Shown: positions 24,858-33,164, counted from the stretch's first letter. The stretch: DNA of 42,211 bases from Gammaproteobacteria bacterium (GCA_013178375.1 JABLXQ010000049.1:1-42211); one strand, 5' to 3'. Notes: a model not told the origin generated them from the sequence alone. A program made the numbers and translations.

Positions 24858-25063
24858 ATCCAGGCCCTGCAATGGGTGAGTCGGTGATGCCGACCCGGCC
24901 CACTGCAGGCGCCCTCGGGTGCGAGACGACTACTCTCGTGTGAACTGCACTGCGCGCAGCGCAGCGAAGTTCATACGATGCAACGGTGGATCAGGATGGA
25001 CCTTGGGGTAACCCCAAAGCGTGTTGTACGGGGACAACACAGGCTCAGGCACCGGGACTGGAT
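24858..25063 (-). ncRNA. Predicted retron msr-msd RNA
   Basis: Read on the minus strand, a repeat a1, ATCCAGTCCC (25063-25054), pairs with a2, GGGCCTGGAT (24867-24858), with one mismatch. These frame about 200 nt of unusually dense structure. After a1 comes TGAGC (25047-25043), a fit to the A-G-C context of the branching guanosine (candidate G at 25044). Two short msr-like hairpins follow: GTGTTGT/ACAACAC (25021-25040, perfect 7 bp) and an 8-bp GGGG/CCCC stem (25001-25019). The msd-like part holds a long stem at 24937-24977 (CGT.TGAACT/AGTTCA.ACG plus CTGCGC/GCGCAG) and a compound hairpin at 24866-24909 (CCTGCA.TGGG outer, GTCGG/CCGAC inner). The placement just before the RT gene is as in known retrons. 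Boundaries are inferred by eye. Confidence 0.7.
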
Positions 25064-25114
25064 TGTACGGCACAGCAGCGAAGACGCCAACGCACCGGCG
25101 ATCGATTGAGAAAG

Positions 25115-25951
25115 TTATTTCACCGCCACCATCGTCAGTGACGGAATCCAGTAGCGGATCAGTGGGCGCAGACGCCGTCTCGGCAGACGGCCGATAATGG
25201 CCTCACACAACGCGAAATAGCGGTAAGGCATTGGCCAGTGCGCCCCGCGCGCATTCCAGAAAGGCAGAAAACCCCGAAACCCCTGTTGTGCCAGCAGCGC
25301 CCGCAGCTCGACATAAGACCACTCCTTCAAATGGAAGCCCTCTGGCTCAAGGGCAAAATACTGCGATACATCGTGCGGCCCCGTGAGGGCATGGGGAGTA
25401 CGGAACACATAACGGCCGCCCGGCTTGAGCAGGCGCCACACCAGTCGAAAATGCCCGGCGACGTCATCTGGATGGAAATGTTCGATGATCTGATCGCTGT
25501 ACACCAGATCAAGTGAACCTTCCGCAATATCGTCCAACCGGTAACCGTCGTAAACGATCAGCTGGAAATTGGGCGGATAAGTATCAACCGGATTGCGCTG
25601 GTCGGAGATATCAATACCGTAAGCGAACGCGACTTCACGTGCGATCTCGCAAGTGAACCGGCAATCCCCTGGCCCGAACTCCGCTACCCGGTCGGTGGGG
25701 CGCAGGAACCGCTGCAGCAGCGGGCGCATGCCCTTGTTGAAGGTGGCAACGGTCTGCACTCGCTGACGTTTGCGCAGACGCGGATGATCCTGCACTTGTT
25801 GAAACAGTTCCGCGTACATGGTGGCCATGATGTGGGTACGTTCCTCCCGGCTGGACTGGCGCAAGCGGTCGGCGATGGCTTTTTCGGTGCGATAATGGTG
25901 CTGAACCTGCTCCAGCGTTCGATCACGTGGCAATCCCTTGAGCGGTTTCAC
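25115..25951 (-). CDS. Class I SAM-dependent methyltransferase
   Basis: 278 residues from GTG 25949-25951, chosen because AAGGAGG lies six bases upstream. Motif I is DRVAEFGPGDCRFTCEIA, motif II region FAYGIDISDQRNP, then SLDLVYSDQIIEHFHPDD and LKPGGRYVFRTPHALTGPHD, a standard Methyltransf_11/23 fold that binds S-adenosylmethionine. The acceptor is unknown; the EHxHPDD and YFALCEAIIG parts resemble methyltransferases of glycan or lipid clusters. It is 51 bases upstream of the retron RNA in the same direction, so co-transcription with the retron is possible. I would not call it the retron effector without evidence. Confidence 0.82.
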   Translation of the reverse strand: MKPLKGLPRDRTLEQVQHHYRTEKAIADRLRQSSREERTHIMATMYAELFQQVQDHPRLRKRQRVQTVATFNKGMRPLLQRFLRPTDRVAEFGPGDCRFTCEIAREVAFAYGIDISDQRNPVDTYPPNFQLIVYDGYRLDDIAEGSLDLVYSDQIIEHFHPDDVAGHFRLVWRLLKPGGRYVFRTPHALTGPHDVSQYFALEPEGFHLKEWSYVELRALLAQQGFRGFLPFWNARGAHWPMPYRYFALCEAIIGRLPRRRLRPLIRYWIPSLTMVAVK

Positions 25952-26311
25952 ACAATCCCTCCTTGGCTTCGACGCAGCCCAGACAAGTGCCTGGACCAAA
26001 ATATTACGACTGGCGCACCGTTTCGTTCATGTTAAACCGGCACGTCCCCGTTTGAAACAAGCAATTCTGTTGCCATCGCAGCCATTTAACGATTCAGGGA
26101 TGCGTTGATCGCACGCGGATTTGATTGCCGCCAGACCGCGAGCAGAAGCAAAAAATGGATTCCCCCCGATCTTGAAATCCGGCAGATTTAGTTGCACTGT
26201 GGTCTGGCTAACAACCTGTCTTTGCGGTGAGCTGTCTTTCAGTTGCTCCAGATGTGCGTGAAACGCGCCGCTTAATAACCATTGGCAATTAAAACTGAAA
26301 GGAATCCGCTC
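25952..26311. other. Intergenic region between divergent methyltransferase and aldehyde dehydrogenase genes
   Basis: About 360 bases. An open minus-strand frame at 26027-26413 overlaps the dehydrogenase start and does not look coding. No sigma-54-type GG/GC promoter, which would be usual for exaC/acoD genes, was found. I see no other defined signal. Confidence 0.4.
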
Positions 26312-27832
26312 ATGATCTACGCTCATCCCGGCCAGCCCAAGGCGTTGGTGACCTTCAAATCCCGTTACGAGAATTTCATTGGCGGCAAATGGGTTCCACC
26401 CGTAAAGCAGCAATATTTCAAAAATATTTCACCGGTGAATGGCGAGGTGTTTTGTGAAATCCCCCGTTCCAGCGCCGAAGACATCGATCTGGCACTGGAT
26501 GCCGCGCACAAGGCAGCCGACAGCTGGGGCAAGACCTCGGCCACCGAACGCTCCAACCTGCTGCTGAAAATCGCCGACCGCATCGAACAGAATCTGGAAA
26601 AACTCGCCATTGCCGAAACCTGGGACAACGGCAAGGCCGTGCGCGAAACCCTGGCAGCAGATATTCCACTCACCGTGGATCATTTTCGCTATTTCGCTGG
26701 TTGCATCCGCGCGCAGGAAGGCACCATGGCGGAAATCGATGCCAATACTGTGGCGTATCACATCCATGAACCGCTGGGTGTGGTAGGCCAGATCATTCCG
26801 TGGAATTTCCCGATTCTGATGGCAGCATGGAAGCTGGCGCCAGCACTGGCGGCAGGCAACTGTGTGGTATTGAAACCAGCAGAACAGACACCTGCTTCGA
26901 TTCTGGTACTGATGGAATTGCTGGCGGATATCATTCCGCCCGGCGTGGTGAATATCGTCAACGGATTTGGCGAGGAAGCCGGTCAGGCCCTGGCCACCAG
27001 CAAGCGCATCGCCAAGATTGCCTTCACCGGCTCCACACCGGTGGGTTCGCACATTCTGAAATGTGCGGCGGAAAACATTATTCCCTCGACGGTGGAACTG
27101 GGCGGCAAGTCTCCCAACATTTATTTCGCCGATGTGATGCAGCATGAAGATGCGTTCGTCAGCAAATGCGTTGAAGGGCTGGTGCTGGCGTTTTTCAATC
27201 AGGGCGAGGTCTGCACCTGTCCGTCGCGGGCGCTGATTCATGAATCCATTTTTGATGAGTTCATGGAGCGGGTTATTGCGCGCACCAAAACCATCAAACG
27301 CGGCGATCCGCTGGACAGCGACACCCAGGTGGGCGCGCAGGCGTCGCTGGAACAGTTCGACAAGATCATGAGTTATATCGAAATCGGCCGCCAGGAAGGC
27401 GCGCTGGTTTTGATTGGCGGCGAGATCGAAAAAATGACCGGCAATCTGCAGAAAGGTTTTTATATCCAGCCCACCCTGCTGAAAGGTACCAACACGATGC
27501 GGGTGTTCCAGGAGGAAATTTTTGGGCCGGTGGTGGGCGTTACCACGTTTAAGACTGAAGCAGAAGCGCTCGCTATTGCCAACGACACCGAATACGGCCT
27601 GGGCGCCGGCGTGTGGACCCGCGACATGAATCTGGCCTATCGCATGGGACGCAACATCAAGGCTGGCCGGGTGTGGACCAATTGCTATCACGCCTATCCG
27701 GCCCACGCAGCCTTTGGCGGCTACAAGAAATCAGGCATCGGCCGCGAAACCCACAAGAAGGCACTGGAGCATTACCAGCAAACCAAGAATCTGCTGGTGA
27801 GTTATGACGTGAATCCGCTGGGCTTTTTCTGA
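26312..27832 (+). CDS. NAD-dependent aldehyde dehydrogenase, ExaC/AcoD type
   Basis: 506 residues, the usual length. RBS AAAGGA is ten bases before ATG. The ALDH hallmarks are [20 protein letters not shown] (161-180), the cofactor loop [11 protein letters not shown] (238-248), the general base E262 in [10 protein letters not shown], and the nucleophile C301 in [15 protein letters not shown]. The [10 protein letters not shown] version and the ending [17 protein letters not shown] are typical of acetaldehyde dehydrogenases linked to ethanol or acetoin use (ExaC, AcoD). It oxidises short aldehydes to acids in the cytoplasm. It stands alone with a hairpin terminator; no alcohol dehydrogenase or regulator is next to it. 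Confidence 0.93.
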   Translation: MIYAHPGQPKALVTFKSRYENFIGGKWVPPVKQQYFKNISPVNGEVFCEIPRSSAEDIDLALDAAHKAADSWGKTSATERSNLLLKIADRIEQNLEKLAIAETWDNGKAVRETLAADIPLTVDHFRYFAGCIRAQEGTMAEIDANTVAYHIHEPLGVVGQIIPWNFPILMAAWKLAPALAAGNCVVLKPAEQTPASILVLMELLADIIPPGVVNIVNGFGEEAGQALATSKRIAKIAFTGSTPVGSHILKCAAENIIPSTVELGGKSPNIYFADVMQHEDAFVSKCVEGLVLAFFNQGEVCTCPSRALIHESIFDEFMERVIARTKTIKRGDPLDSDTQVGAQASLEQFDKIMSYIEIGRQEGALVLIGGEIEKMTGNLQKGFYIQPTLLKGTNTMRVFQEEIFGPVVGVTTFKTEAEALAIANDTEYGLGAGVWTRDMNLAYRMGRNIKAGRVWTNCYHAYPAHAAFGGYKKSGIGRETHKKALEHYQQTKNLLVSYDVNPLGFF

Positions 27833-27867
27833 GGCAGTACGCCCCGGAATGGCAACTGCGATAATCT

Positions 27868-27908
27868 GACTGGAAGCCCGGCGCGCTCACCGGCTTCCAG
27901 TATTTTGG
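27868..27908 (+). terminator. Terminator after the aldehyde dehydrogenase gene
   Basis: CTGGAAGCC (27870-27878) and GGCTTCCAG (27892-27900) form a perfect 9-bp stem followed by TATTTT. The T-tract is short. Confidence 0.62.
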
Positions 27909-27923
27909 GTGAGCGCACCCGCG

Positions 27924-28148
27924 TCAGCCGCGACTTTCAGTACCAATCAGCCGTTGCAGGATCGTTTGCAGTTCCTGCACGCTCATGTCCATGTGCTCCA
28001 CCACCCGTCCGTACAGCATGGGGGTTGGCACATTGCGTCCACTTCTTTCCTGCTGCAGCTGATGCAGGCAATACAGCACCACCCGCTCGCGGTGGGTAAG
28101 GCCGTCTCTCACATCCGGCACACGTGGGTAATCCCTGCCATCTGCCAT
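27924..28148 (-). CDS. Small conserved-type cytoplasmic protein, unknown
   Basis: 74 residues from ATG 28146-28148, which has GAGG nine bases upstream; the ATG three codons earlier would sit on top of that site. The product is soluble and mostly helical: VRDGLTHRERVVLYCLHQLQ, then TPMLYGRVVEHMDMSVQELQ and TILQRLIGTESRG. The pattern resembles a small winged-helix-like fold (helix, PTPMLYGRV, helix), but I do not recognise a named family. It is convergent with the aldehyde dehydrogenase and divergent from the DUF1428 gene. Confidence 0.6.
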   Translation of the reverse strand: MADGRDYPRVPDVRDGLTHRERVVLYCLHQLQQERSGRNVPTPMLYGRVVEHMDMSVQELQTILQRLIGTESRG

Positions 28149-28311
28149 GTTATTCATCCTCACAAAAACTACCAGTTTTGCGACGCAACCGGCCCCGCCA
28201 CCCGCAGCCGAACTTTGTTTTCCAGCGGCTGTCGATTTGATGTCGGGCCGTTCGACCAGACAAGGATAGTGCAACAGCCCACACACCCCAGCAACAACAG
28301 GAGCACACAAC

Positions 28312-28674
28312 ATGACCCACTATGTCGACGGATTTGTACTGCCCGTACCGAAAAAAAATCTGGATGCCTACCGCAAGATGGCGCAACTGGCAGGCACAGT
28401 CTGGCGCGAACACGGCGCTCTGGAATATGTGGAATGGGTAGCCGAGGATGTTAAGCCCGGCACCCTGACGTCGTTTCCCCAGGCGGTCAAACTGGAAGAA
28501 GGTGAAACGGTGATCTTCGCCTGGATCAGATATGAATCGCGGGCCAAGCGCGATGAAATCAATGCGAAGGTAATGGAGGATCCCCGCATCAAGGACGCAT
28601 TCGACCCGAATACCATGCCATTTGATGGCAAGCGGATGTTCTGGGGTGGTTTTGAAAAACTGGTGGAAATCTGA
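28312..28674 (+). CDS. DUF1428 (YbaA-like) protein
   Basis: 120 residues with AGGAG nine bases before ATG. The family marks are clear: start MTHYVDGFVLPVPKKNLDAY, WREHGALEYVEWVAEDVKPG, EGETVIFAWIRYESRAKRDE and PFDGKRMFWGGFEKLVE at the end. It has a small dimeric alpha/beta-barrel (ferredoxin-like) fold in the cytoplasm; biochemical function is not established. It is monocistronic, with a strong hairpin behind it. Confidence 0.93.
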   Translation: MTHYVDGFVLPVPKKNLDAYRKMAQLAGTVWREHGALEYVEWVAEDVKPGTLTSFPQAVKLEEGETVIFAWIRYESRAKRDEINAKVMEDPRIKDAFDPNTMPFDGKRMFWGGFEKLVEI

Positions 28675-28678
28675 ACGG

Positions 28679-28708
28679 GATGGCCAGCCTGACGAGCGGC
28701 TGGCCATC
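28679..28708. terminator. Terminator between convergent DUF1428 and DUF533 genes
   Basis: GATGGCCAGCC (28679-28689) and GGCTGGCCATC (28698-28708) form a perfect 11-bp stem with an 8-base loop. Only ATTCT follows, so the U-tract is weak. Confidence 0.6.
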
Positions 28709-28735
28709 ATTCTGCCCTGAAAAGCCCGAACCCGA

Positions 28736-29449
28736 TCAGGCACGCGGTGCGGCCTGCGCCACCTGCCGCTCCAGTTCAGACACCAGCGCAGGGTCCAGTT
28801 TCAGCTGGCGCGACAGTTCCTGCAAATAGACGCGCTCCATGTAACTGTCCTCGTCCACGATCAGCGCGCTGGCGATATACATTTCGGCCGCCATTTCCGG
28901 CGAGCGCGATGCTGCAGCAACCTCCGCCGGGTCCAATGGCTTCTGGAGCTCCTGATCGAACCAGCGCACCAGCTGGGGATCGCCACCGATCTTGCTGATT
29001 TCCGCATCGATCAACTTGCGTTCGCGCTCATCGATATGTCCGTCGGCCTTGGCGGCACCGATCAGCGCCCGCAGGATGGCCTGGCTGTGCTCCTCGGCCT
29101 GCGCGCCGCCAAGGCGGTCGATCGTGCGCGGTTCATGCGTGACCATGCCGGGCTGGCTTTTCTGCCAGTTGTCATAGGCCTTGTAGGCAACCACACCCAG
29201 CGCCGCCAGCCCCCCGTACATCGCCAGGTTGCCACTGACCTTGCGCGCCTTCCTGTTGCCCATCAGCAGATTCATGGCGCCGGCCGCCAAAGCGCCGCCG
29301 GCAGCGCCGGACAAAAAGCCCGACAGGGGATCGTTATTGCCCGACGGGGCTCCTGGCACGCCGCCGGATGGCCTGGAAACGCCGGATTGTTTGGCAAGAA
29401 GTTCAGTGCCGGACTGGAAAAGCTGATCCAACAAGCTGCGGGTATTCAT
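28736..29449 (-). CDS. DUF533 (YebE-like) membrane protein with TerB-like domain
   Basis: 237 residues from ATG 29447-29449 (GGAG upstream). After a short helix (SLLDQLFQSG) and a linker comes a glycine/alanine-rich hydrophobic part (LSGFLSGAAGGALAAGAMNL and YGGLAALGVVAYKAYDNWQ), then a helical TerB-like domain with ALIGAAKADGHIDERERKLI, the acidic D-G-H-I-D-x-x-E metal-site-like motif of that fold. E. coli YebE belongs to this family and responds to envelope stress. A GGAAC-N17-CGTTG element 74 bases upstream suggests control by the ECF sigma factor encoded at 35828-36337. Confidence 0.88.
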   Translation of the reverse strand: MNTRSLLDQLFQSGTELLAKQSGVSRPSGGVPGAPSGNNDPLSGFLSGAAGGALAAGAMNLLMGNRKARKVSGNLAMYGGLAALGVVAYKAYDNWQKSQPGMVTHEPRTIDRLGGAQAEEHSQAILRALIGAAKADGHIDERERKLIDAEISKIGGDPQLVRWFDQELQKPLDPAEVAAASRSPEMAAEMYIASALIVDEDSYMERVYLQELSRQLKLDPALVSELERQVAQAAPRA

Positions 29450-29522
29450 GGCTTGGCACTCCAAAAGATGCGGATAAAAGGGAAGGGTCGAAGAACCTTA
29501 TGAAGGAGACCCCCAATACCGC

Positions 29523-29549
29523 CAACGGGTTCCCTCTTGTTGTGGTTCC
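29523..29549 (-). promoter_or_regulatory. Possible ECF sigma promoter of the DUF533 gene
   Basis: Minus-strand GGAAC (29549-29545), 17 bases, then CGTTG (29527-29523). It differs from the three better copies in this window by one base of the -10 element (CGTTG for CGTTT). Two further GGAAC copies occur within 40 bases, so the match may be partly by chance. Confidence 0.4.
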
Positions 29550-29834
29550 TGCTGTAGTGGTTCCTGGCCCGCCCGACTCGTCGGCAAGAATGTGCATTAA
29601 TACCAAAATGCCATTTTTTCTCGCCGGAATTTCCTATTTGTTTGCGCGCCAACTGACTATGGGAACAGGAAACAGGATTTTGCTCATGACCTGTTTCTCG
29701 CCGGCGCCGCCCCTGTACGGCGCCGGCATTCCTTAGGTTGAATGAAGTTGGGTTAGTGGTAGCGAGTTGGTGAAAGTGGGTTGGTGAAAGTGAGTGAGTG
29801 GTGTTGGTTGGTGCTGCTTTCCCTGGGCACGACT

Positions 29835-29876
29835 CGCCAGGACGACCGTAACGGCGTCCTGGCGTTTTATTTTTCC
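29835..29876 (+). terminator. Strong intrinsic terminator on the plus strand
   Basis: CGCCAGGACG (29835-29844) pairs with CGTCCTGGCG (29855-29864); CCGT/ACGG in the loop extends it. TTTTATTTTT follows directly. The minus-strand side has no T-run next to the stem. Confidence 0.82.
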
Positions 29877-29928
29877 TTTCGGCACTTTTTTCTTTCGGCC
29901 CAGTGGCTCCCCGTACTCCCCCACCGTT

Positions 29929-31005
29929 TCAACCCAGCCGTTGCTCAATCTGCGCAATAATCTCATCAATTCCCGTGGGGGAAACCGGCTGCGGGTACTG
30001 CACACTGCGAGCCACCGCAATGGCCTGATCGATATCGTCCACAAAATCAGCCTGCTGGAACTGCTTTGCCGTGATCTCGCGACAGTACCCGTGCTGCCGC
30101 TGCCATGCCAGCAGGGCCGGCTCCTCGGGCCAGTCGCCCCGTGACAGGTACAGAACCGGCGTGCCGCTGCAGGCGGCCTCCATGAAAGTGCCGTAACCCG
30201 GCTTGGTCAGTATCACCGTACAACTGGCCGTCAGATCCAGATGGGAAATACCGCAATCGGCGATATTGATCAGGTCCGCCCGTGGACTGGCTCGCGCACC
30301 CGCATTGATATAGAAGAGATCGCTGCGCTGCGGCCAATGCTCGAACGGCAATGGATACGGCATGCCACCCATGGTCACCAGCACATGACGCACGTCGGGG
30401 TCATGCTGGAAATGGGCGTGAAGATCGCGTTTTTGCCCCACCCGGCACACCGGCCCCACATCCACCCGATTAGTCAGCCCCGGCATGGGCATGTACGGCG
30501 GCAGGCGAAAGAAAACCTCGGCCCGGTTGTAATCGTCGTACAGGTCCTGATAGATGGCGGCGGCGTCCGGCTGCTCCCGGCAATAGGGGTAGAACGAATC
30601 CGCCCAGTTCAGCGAACAGAAATGAAAGCAGGGTATGTTCAGCTGCGCCGCCGCCCGCCCCACACGGTAACCGATATTGGACAGCACCAGATCCGGCCGG
30701 TGTAACGCCAGCAGCTGCTGCAGTGCCGCCAGATTTCCGGCCTTGTTCCGGTAATCCAGCTGATATTGGTGCCAGGTTTCTGCCGCATCCACCCGCAACG
30801 CATTGTGCATGGGAATACCCGGATCGGTCGCCAGTTGCACATGGATGAAATCAGGCGTGATCCAGTGCTGCAGCAACTCGCGTCCGGCGGCGCACTGGAT
30901 GACAAGCTGCCAGTCGGGATGGCGCGCAAACAACGCATTGACCAGAGGCGCAACCTGGGCCAGATGGCCAAAGCCATGAAACGAAACTGCAACAAAAATC
31001 TTCAT
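29929..31005 (-). CDS. MurG/MGT-like glycosyltransferase (GT-B fold)
   Basis: 358 residues from ATG 31003-31005, giving MKIFVAVSFHGFGHLAQVAP; longer frames add low-complexity residues. The N-terminal HGFGHLAQVAPLVNAL loop is the acceptor-side glycine motif of GT-B enzymes. The C-terminal half has HVLVTMGGMPYPL and CTVILTKPGYGTFMEAACSG with TPVLYLSRGDWPEE, the nucleotide-sugar-binding region of GT1/GT28-like enzymes. Donor and acceptor are unknown. It is divergent from the carbamoyltransferase gene with about 190 bases between, and the two are likely functionally linked in building or decorating a glycan or glycoside. Confidence 0.78.
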   Translation of the reverse strand: MKIFVAVSFHGFGHLAQVAPLVNALFARHPDWQLVIQCAAGRELLQHWITPDFIHVQLATDPGIPMHNALRVDAAETWHQYQLDYRNKAGNLAALQQLLALHRPDLVLSNIGYRVGRAAAQLNIPCFHFCSLNWADSFYPYCREQPDAAAIYQDLYDDYNRAEVFFRLPPYMPMPGLTNRVDVGPVCRVGQKRDLHAHFQHDPDVRHVLVTMGGMPYPLPFEHWPQRSDLFYINAGARASPRADLINIADCGISHLDLTASCTVILTKPGYGTFMEAACSGTPVLYLSRGDWPEEPALLAWQRQHGYCREITAKQFQQADFVDDIDQAIAVARSVQYPQPVSPTGIDEIIAQIEQRLG

Positions 31006-31191
31006 GAAGGAGAACGCCTTTACAGGTAAACATGCTGCTGGTGCGGCCCAGCCTTGATTGTAGAACCTATCAGCCAAAAATGGATTCGCTGGTCTGTGCA
31101 AAATAGGTGACACTGGCGCCGGGCAAGGCACGCGCTCTGCCATCGAACGGACACGCCTCATTCACTATCAGAAGTCTCGGAAGGTGATTTT

Positions 31192-32970
31192 GTGAAGGAT
31201 CATGTGAAGGAACCTGTAAAAAGAAACTACATCGGATTGGCCACCACGTTTCATGACAGCGCGATCGCCATCGTCAATGCGGCAGGCGAAGTGGTATTCG
31301 CCGAAGCCACGGAACGCTACCTGCAAAATAAATCCTCCATCAATGTGACGCCCGATCTGCTGACCCGCACGGTGGACCTGATCAACACCTATTGCGATCC
31401 GGATGCGCAGCTGGTGTTCGCCCACACCTGGAGCGACCAATTCAAACAGCAATACCAGGCTGCACACCAGAGCATTGTGCGCAAAGGTGAGGAAGTACGC
31501 GAGCAGATGGGGGATGTCCCCTTTCACCTGCACCGTGAATTCGAATTCATCAAGTCCATCACGAATTTTCTGCTCAACAGCACCGAATTCGCAGGCAAGA
31601 CCCTGGCCTTCGAACTGGGTCAGATGGAGAACCGCCGTCACCTGCCCGCCGACATTACCCGCAAGTACGATCACCACCTGACCCATGCGGCGGCGGCCTG
31701 CTATTCCAGCCCCCACGATGAAGCTGTCTGCGTGGTAGTGGACGGTTTCGGTGAGCACGGCGCCAGCGACGTGTTTGCCTTCAAGAACGGCAAATTCACC
31801 AGCCTGCTGCCCAAAGTGGATGGCGAAGGTAGCCTGGGTGCGTTTTACAAATGGATCTGTCGCACCTGTGGTTTCGGCCTGCTGTCGGGCGAGGAATGGA
31901 AAGTCATGGGCCTGGCGCCCTACGGCAAGCTGGACGCCAATCTTTACCGCATCCTGCGCTCGACGCTGAAAGTGAACGGCTTGAATATTCTGACCGGCGG
32001 TGATCTGCAGATGGGCCGCGTGTTCGGCGAGCTGCACAAGCGCGAGCGCAAAAACAATGAACCGCTGCTCGACTACGCCGACCTGGCCTTCACTGGCCAA
32101 GCCATTTTCGAAGAAGTGCTGTTCGAACTGCTGAACAATGTGTATGACCTGGATGTGTCGCGCAATCTGGTGCTGGCCGGTGGCTGCATGCTGAATTCCT
32201 CCGCTAACGGCAAGGTTTTGGACAACACCCGCTTCGACGATCTGTTCGTGTTCAGCGCACCGGCGGACGACGGCAATGCTCTGGGCGCCGCACTGCTGGC
32301 CTATTACGAGGATCATCCCTACCGCCAGAAAGCACCGCAGCAGATCCAGTCGCCCTACCTGGGTTCGCGCATGTCGCGCAAAACGCTGGACCATGTGAAA
32401 CAGTTCGGGCGGATTGCGAAACATCAGAGCCTGCCGGGCCGCATTCACCAGAAAGCCGCCGAGCTGCTGGCGGAAGGCAAGATCATCGCCTGGGTGCAGG
32501 GCCGCGCCGAATTCGGCCCCCGCGCCCTGGGCAACCGCTCGATTCTGGCGGACCCGCGCTCACCGGCCGTGAAGGAAAGGGTCAACGGCGAAATCAAATT
32601 CCGCGAGGAATTCCGTCCGTTCGCACCGTCGATCCTGCATGAATTCGGCCCGCAGTATTTCGAGCATTACCAGGAAACGCCCTACATGGAGCGCACCCTG
32701 AAATTCCGGCCCGAGGTGCTGGACCGGGTACCCGGCGTGGTGCACGTGGACCACACCGGCCGCCTGCAGACGGTGAAGCGGGAATGGAACGAACGTTACT
32801 ACGATCTGATCAAGGCATTTCACGACATCACCGGTGTGCCGCTGGTGCTGAACACCAGCTTCAACGTGATGGGCAAGCCGATCGTGCATTCGGTGGAAGA
32901 TGCGCTGGCGGTGTTTTTCACCAGCGGGCTGGATGCGCTGATTATCGAGGATGAGTTGTTCGAGAAGTAA
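31192..32970 (+). CDS. NodU/CmcH-family carbamoyltransferase
   Basis: 592 residues from GTG 31192 (AAGGTG upstream); a GTG four codons later also has a fair site. Family marks: N-terminal YIGLATTFHDSAIAIVNAAG, the metal-binding H-x-x-x-H in YDHHLTHAAAACYSSPHDEA, VVDGFGEHGASDVF, the ATP region LAGGCMLNSSANGKVL, and in the C-terminal domain GRAEFGPRALGNRSILADPR and VLNTSFNVMGKPIV. These enzymes use carbamoyl phosphate and ATP to O-carbamoylate sugars, antibiotics (TobZ, CmcH) or Nod factors (NodU). Full length and intact. The acceptor is not evident; the divergent glycosyltransferase suggests a sugar. Confidence 0.92.
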   Translation: MKDHVKEPVKRNYIGLATTFHDSAIAIVNAAGEVVFAEATERYLQNKSSINVTPDLLTRTVDLINTYCDPDAQLVFAHTWSDQFKQQYQAAHQSIVRKGEEVREQMGDVPFHLHREFEFIKSITNFLLNSTEFAGKTLAFELGQMENRRHLPADITRKYDHHLTHAAAACYSSPHDEAVCVVVDGFGEHGASDVFAFKNGKFTSLLPKVDGEGSLGAFYKWICRTCGFGLLSGEEWKVMGLAPYGKLDANLYRILRSTLKVNGLNILTGGDLQMGRVFGELHKRERKNNEPLLDYADLAFTGQAIFEEVLFELLNNVYDLDVSRNLVLAGGCMLNSSANGKVLDNTRFDDLFVFSAPADDGNALGAALLAYYEDHPYRQKAPQQIQSPYLGSRMSRKTLDHVKQFGRIAKHQSLPGRIHQKAAELLAEGKIIAWVQGRAEFGPRALGNRSILADPRSPAVKERVNGEIKFREEFRPFAPSILHEFGPQYFEHYQETPYMERTLKFRPEVLDRVPGVVHVDHTGRLQTVKREWNERYYDLIKAFHDITGVPLVLNTSFNVMGKPIVHSVEDALAVFFTSGLDALIIEDELFEK

Positions 32971-33002
32971 AACCTTTGATGCGGTGCTTACCGACCGCAA
33001 GC

Positions 33003-33030
33003 GGGAGGAGCCCGAGGTTGCACTCCTCCC
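33003..33030. other. Hairpin after the carbamoyltransferase gene
   Basis: GGGAGGAG (33003-33010) and CTCCTCCC (33023-33030) form a perfect 8-bp stem. There is no T-tract; it may still slow or end transcription. Confidence 0.4.
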
Positions 33031-33076
33031 CAACGTCCCAATTGCAAACCCGCAAAACAATATCGAAGCACACAAG

Positions 33077-33102
33077 GGAACCTTTCGCCGCAAGAAACGT
33101 TT
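33077..33102 (+). promoter_or_regulatory. ECF sigma promoter of the small membrane protein gene
   Basis: GGAAC (33077-33081), 16 bases, CGTTT (33098-33102), followed by GTGG. This equals the GGAAC-N16/17-CGTTT elements before the BON and outer-membrane protein genes. It lies 62 bases before the ATG at 33165. Confidence 0.68.
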
Positions 33103-33164
33103 GTGGGACAGACCGTATTGAACGCGCCGGTTCAACCCCAGCATCTGCCACCCCGGAGGTTCCC

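Larger units (their letters stand above)
29450..29928. other. Structured non-coding region, possible small RNA
   Basis: About 480 bases without a credible gene. Contents: the possible ECF promoter at 29523-29549, a hairpin GAAACAGG/CCTGTTTC (29669-29697), a perfect 10-bp GC hairpin GCCGGCGCCG/CGGCGCCGGC (29700-29727), G/T-rich direct repeats (GTTGGTGAAAGTG at 29766 and 29780), and a strong plus-strand terminator at 29835-29876. A plus-strand terminator with no plus-strand gene before it suggests an unannotated transcript. Confidence 0.4.

Noticed and set aside
24858-25114. CRISPR-like or group II intron RNA upstream of the reverse transcriptase
   Set aside because: No regularly spaced repeats, no intron domain V motif, and the protein lacks maturase and endonuclease domains; retron features fit better.
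26027-26413. 128-codon minus-strand frame between the methyltransferase and aldehyde dehydrogenase genes
   Set aside because: It overlaps the dehydrogenase start, has no ribosome binding site and shows no protein-like pattern.
31168-32448. 426-codon minus-strand frame opposite the carbamoyltransferase gene
   Set aside because: Complementary-frame artefact; the plus-strand gene is full length with all family motifs.
33104-33155. tRNA- or tmRNA-like 3' end (GGTTCAACCCC and CTGCCACC near 33130-33153)
   Set aside because: The T-arm stem does not pair properly, there is no acceptor or anticodon arm upstream, and the TTGAAC/GTTCAA hairpin lies in the leader of the small membrane protein gene.
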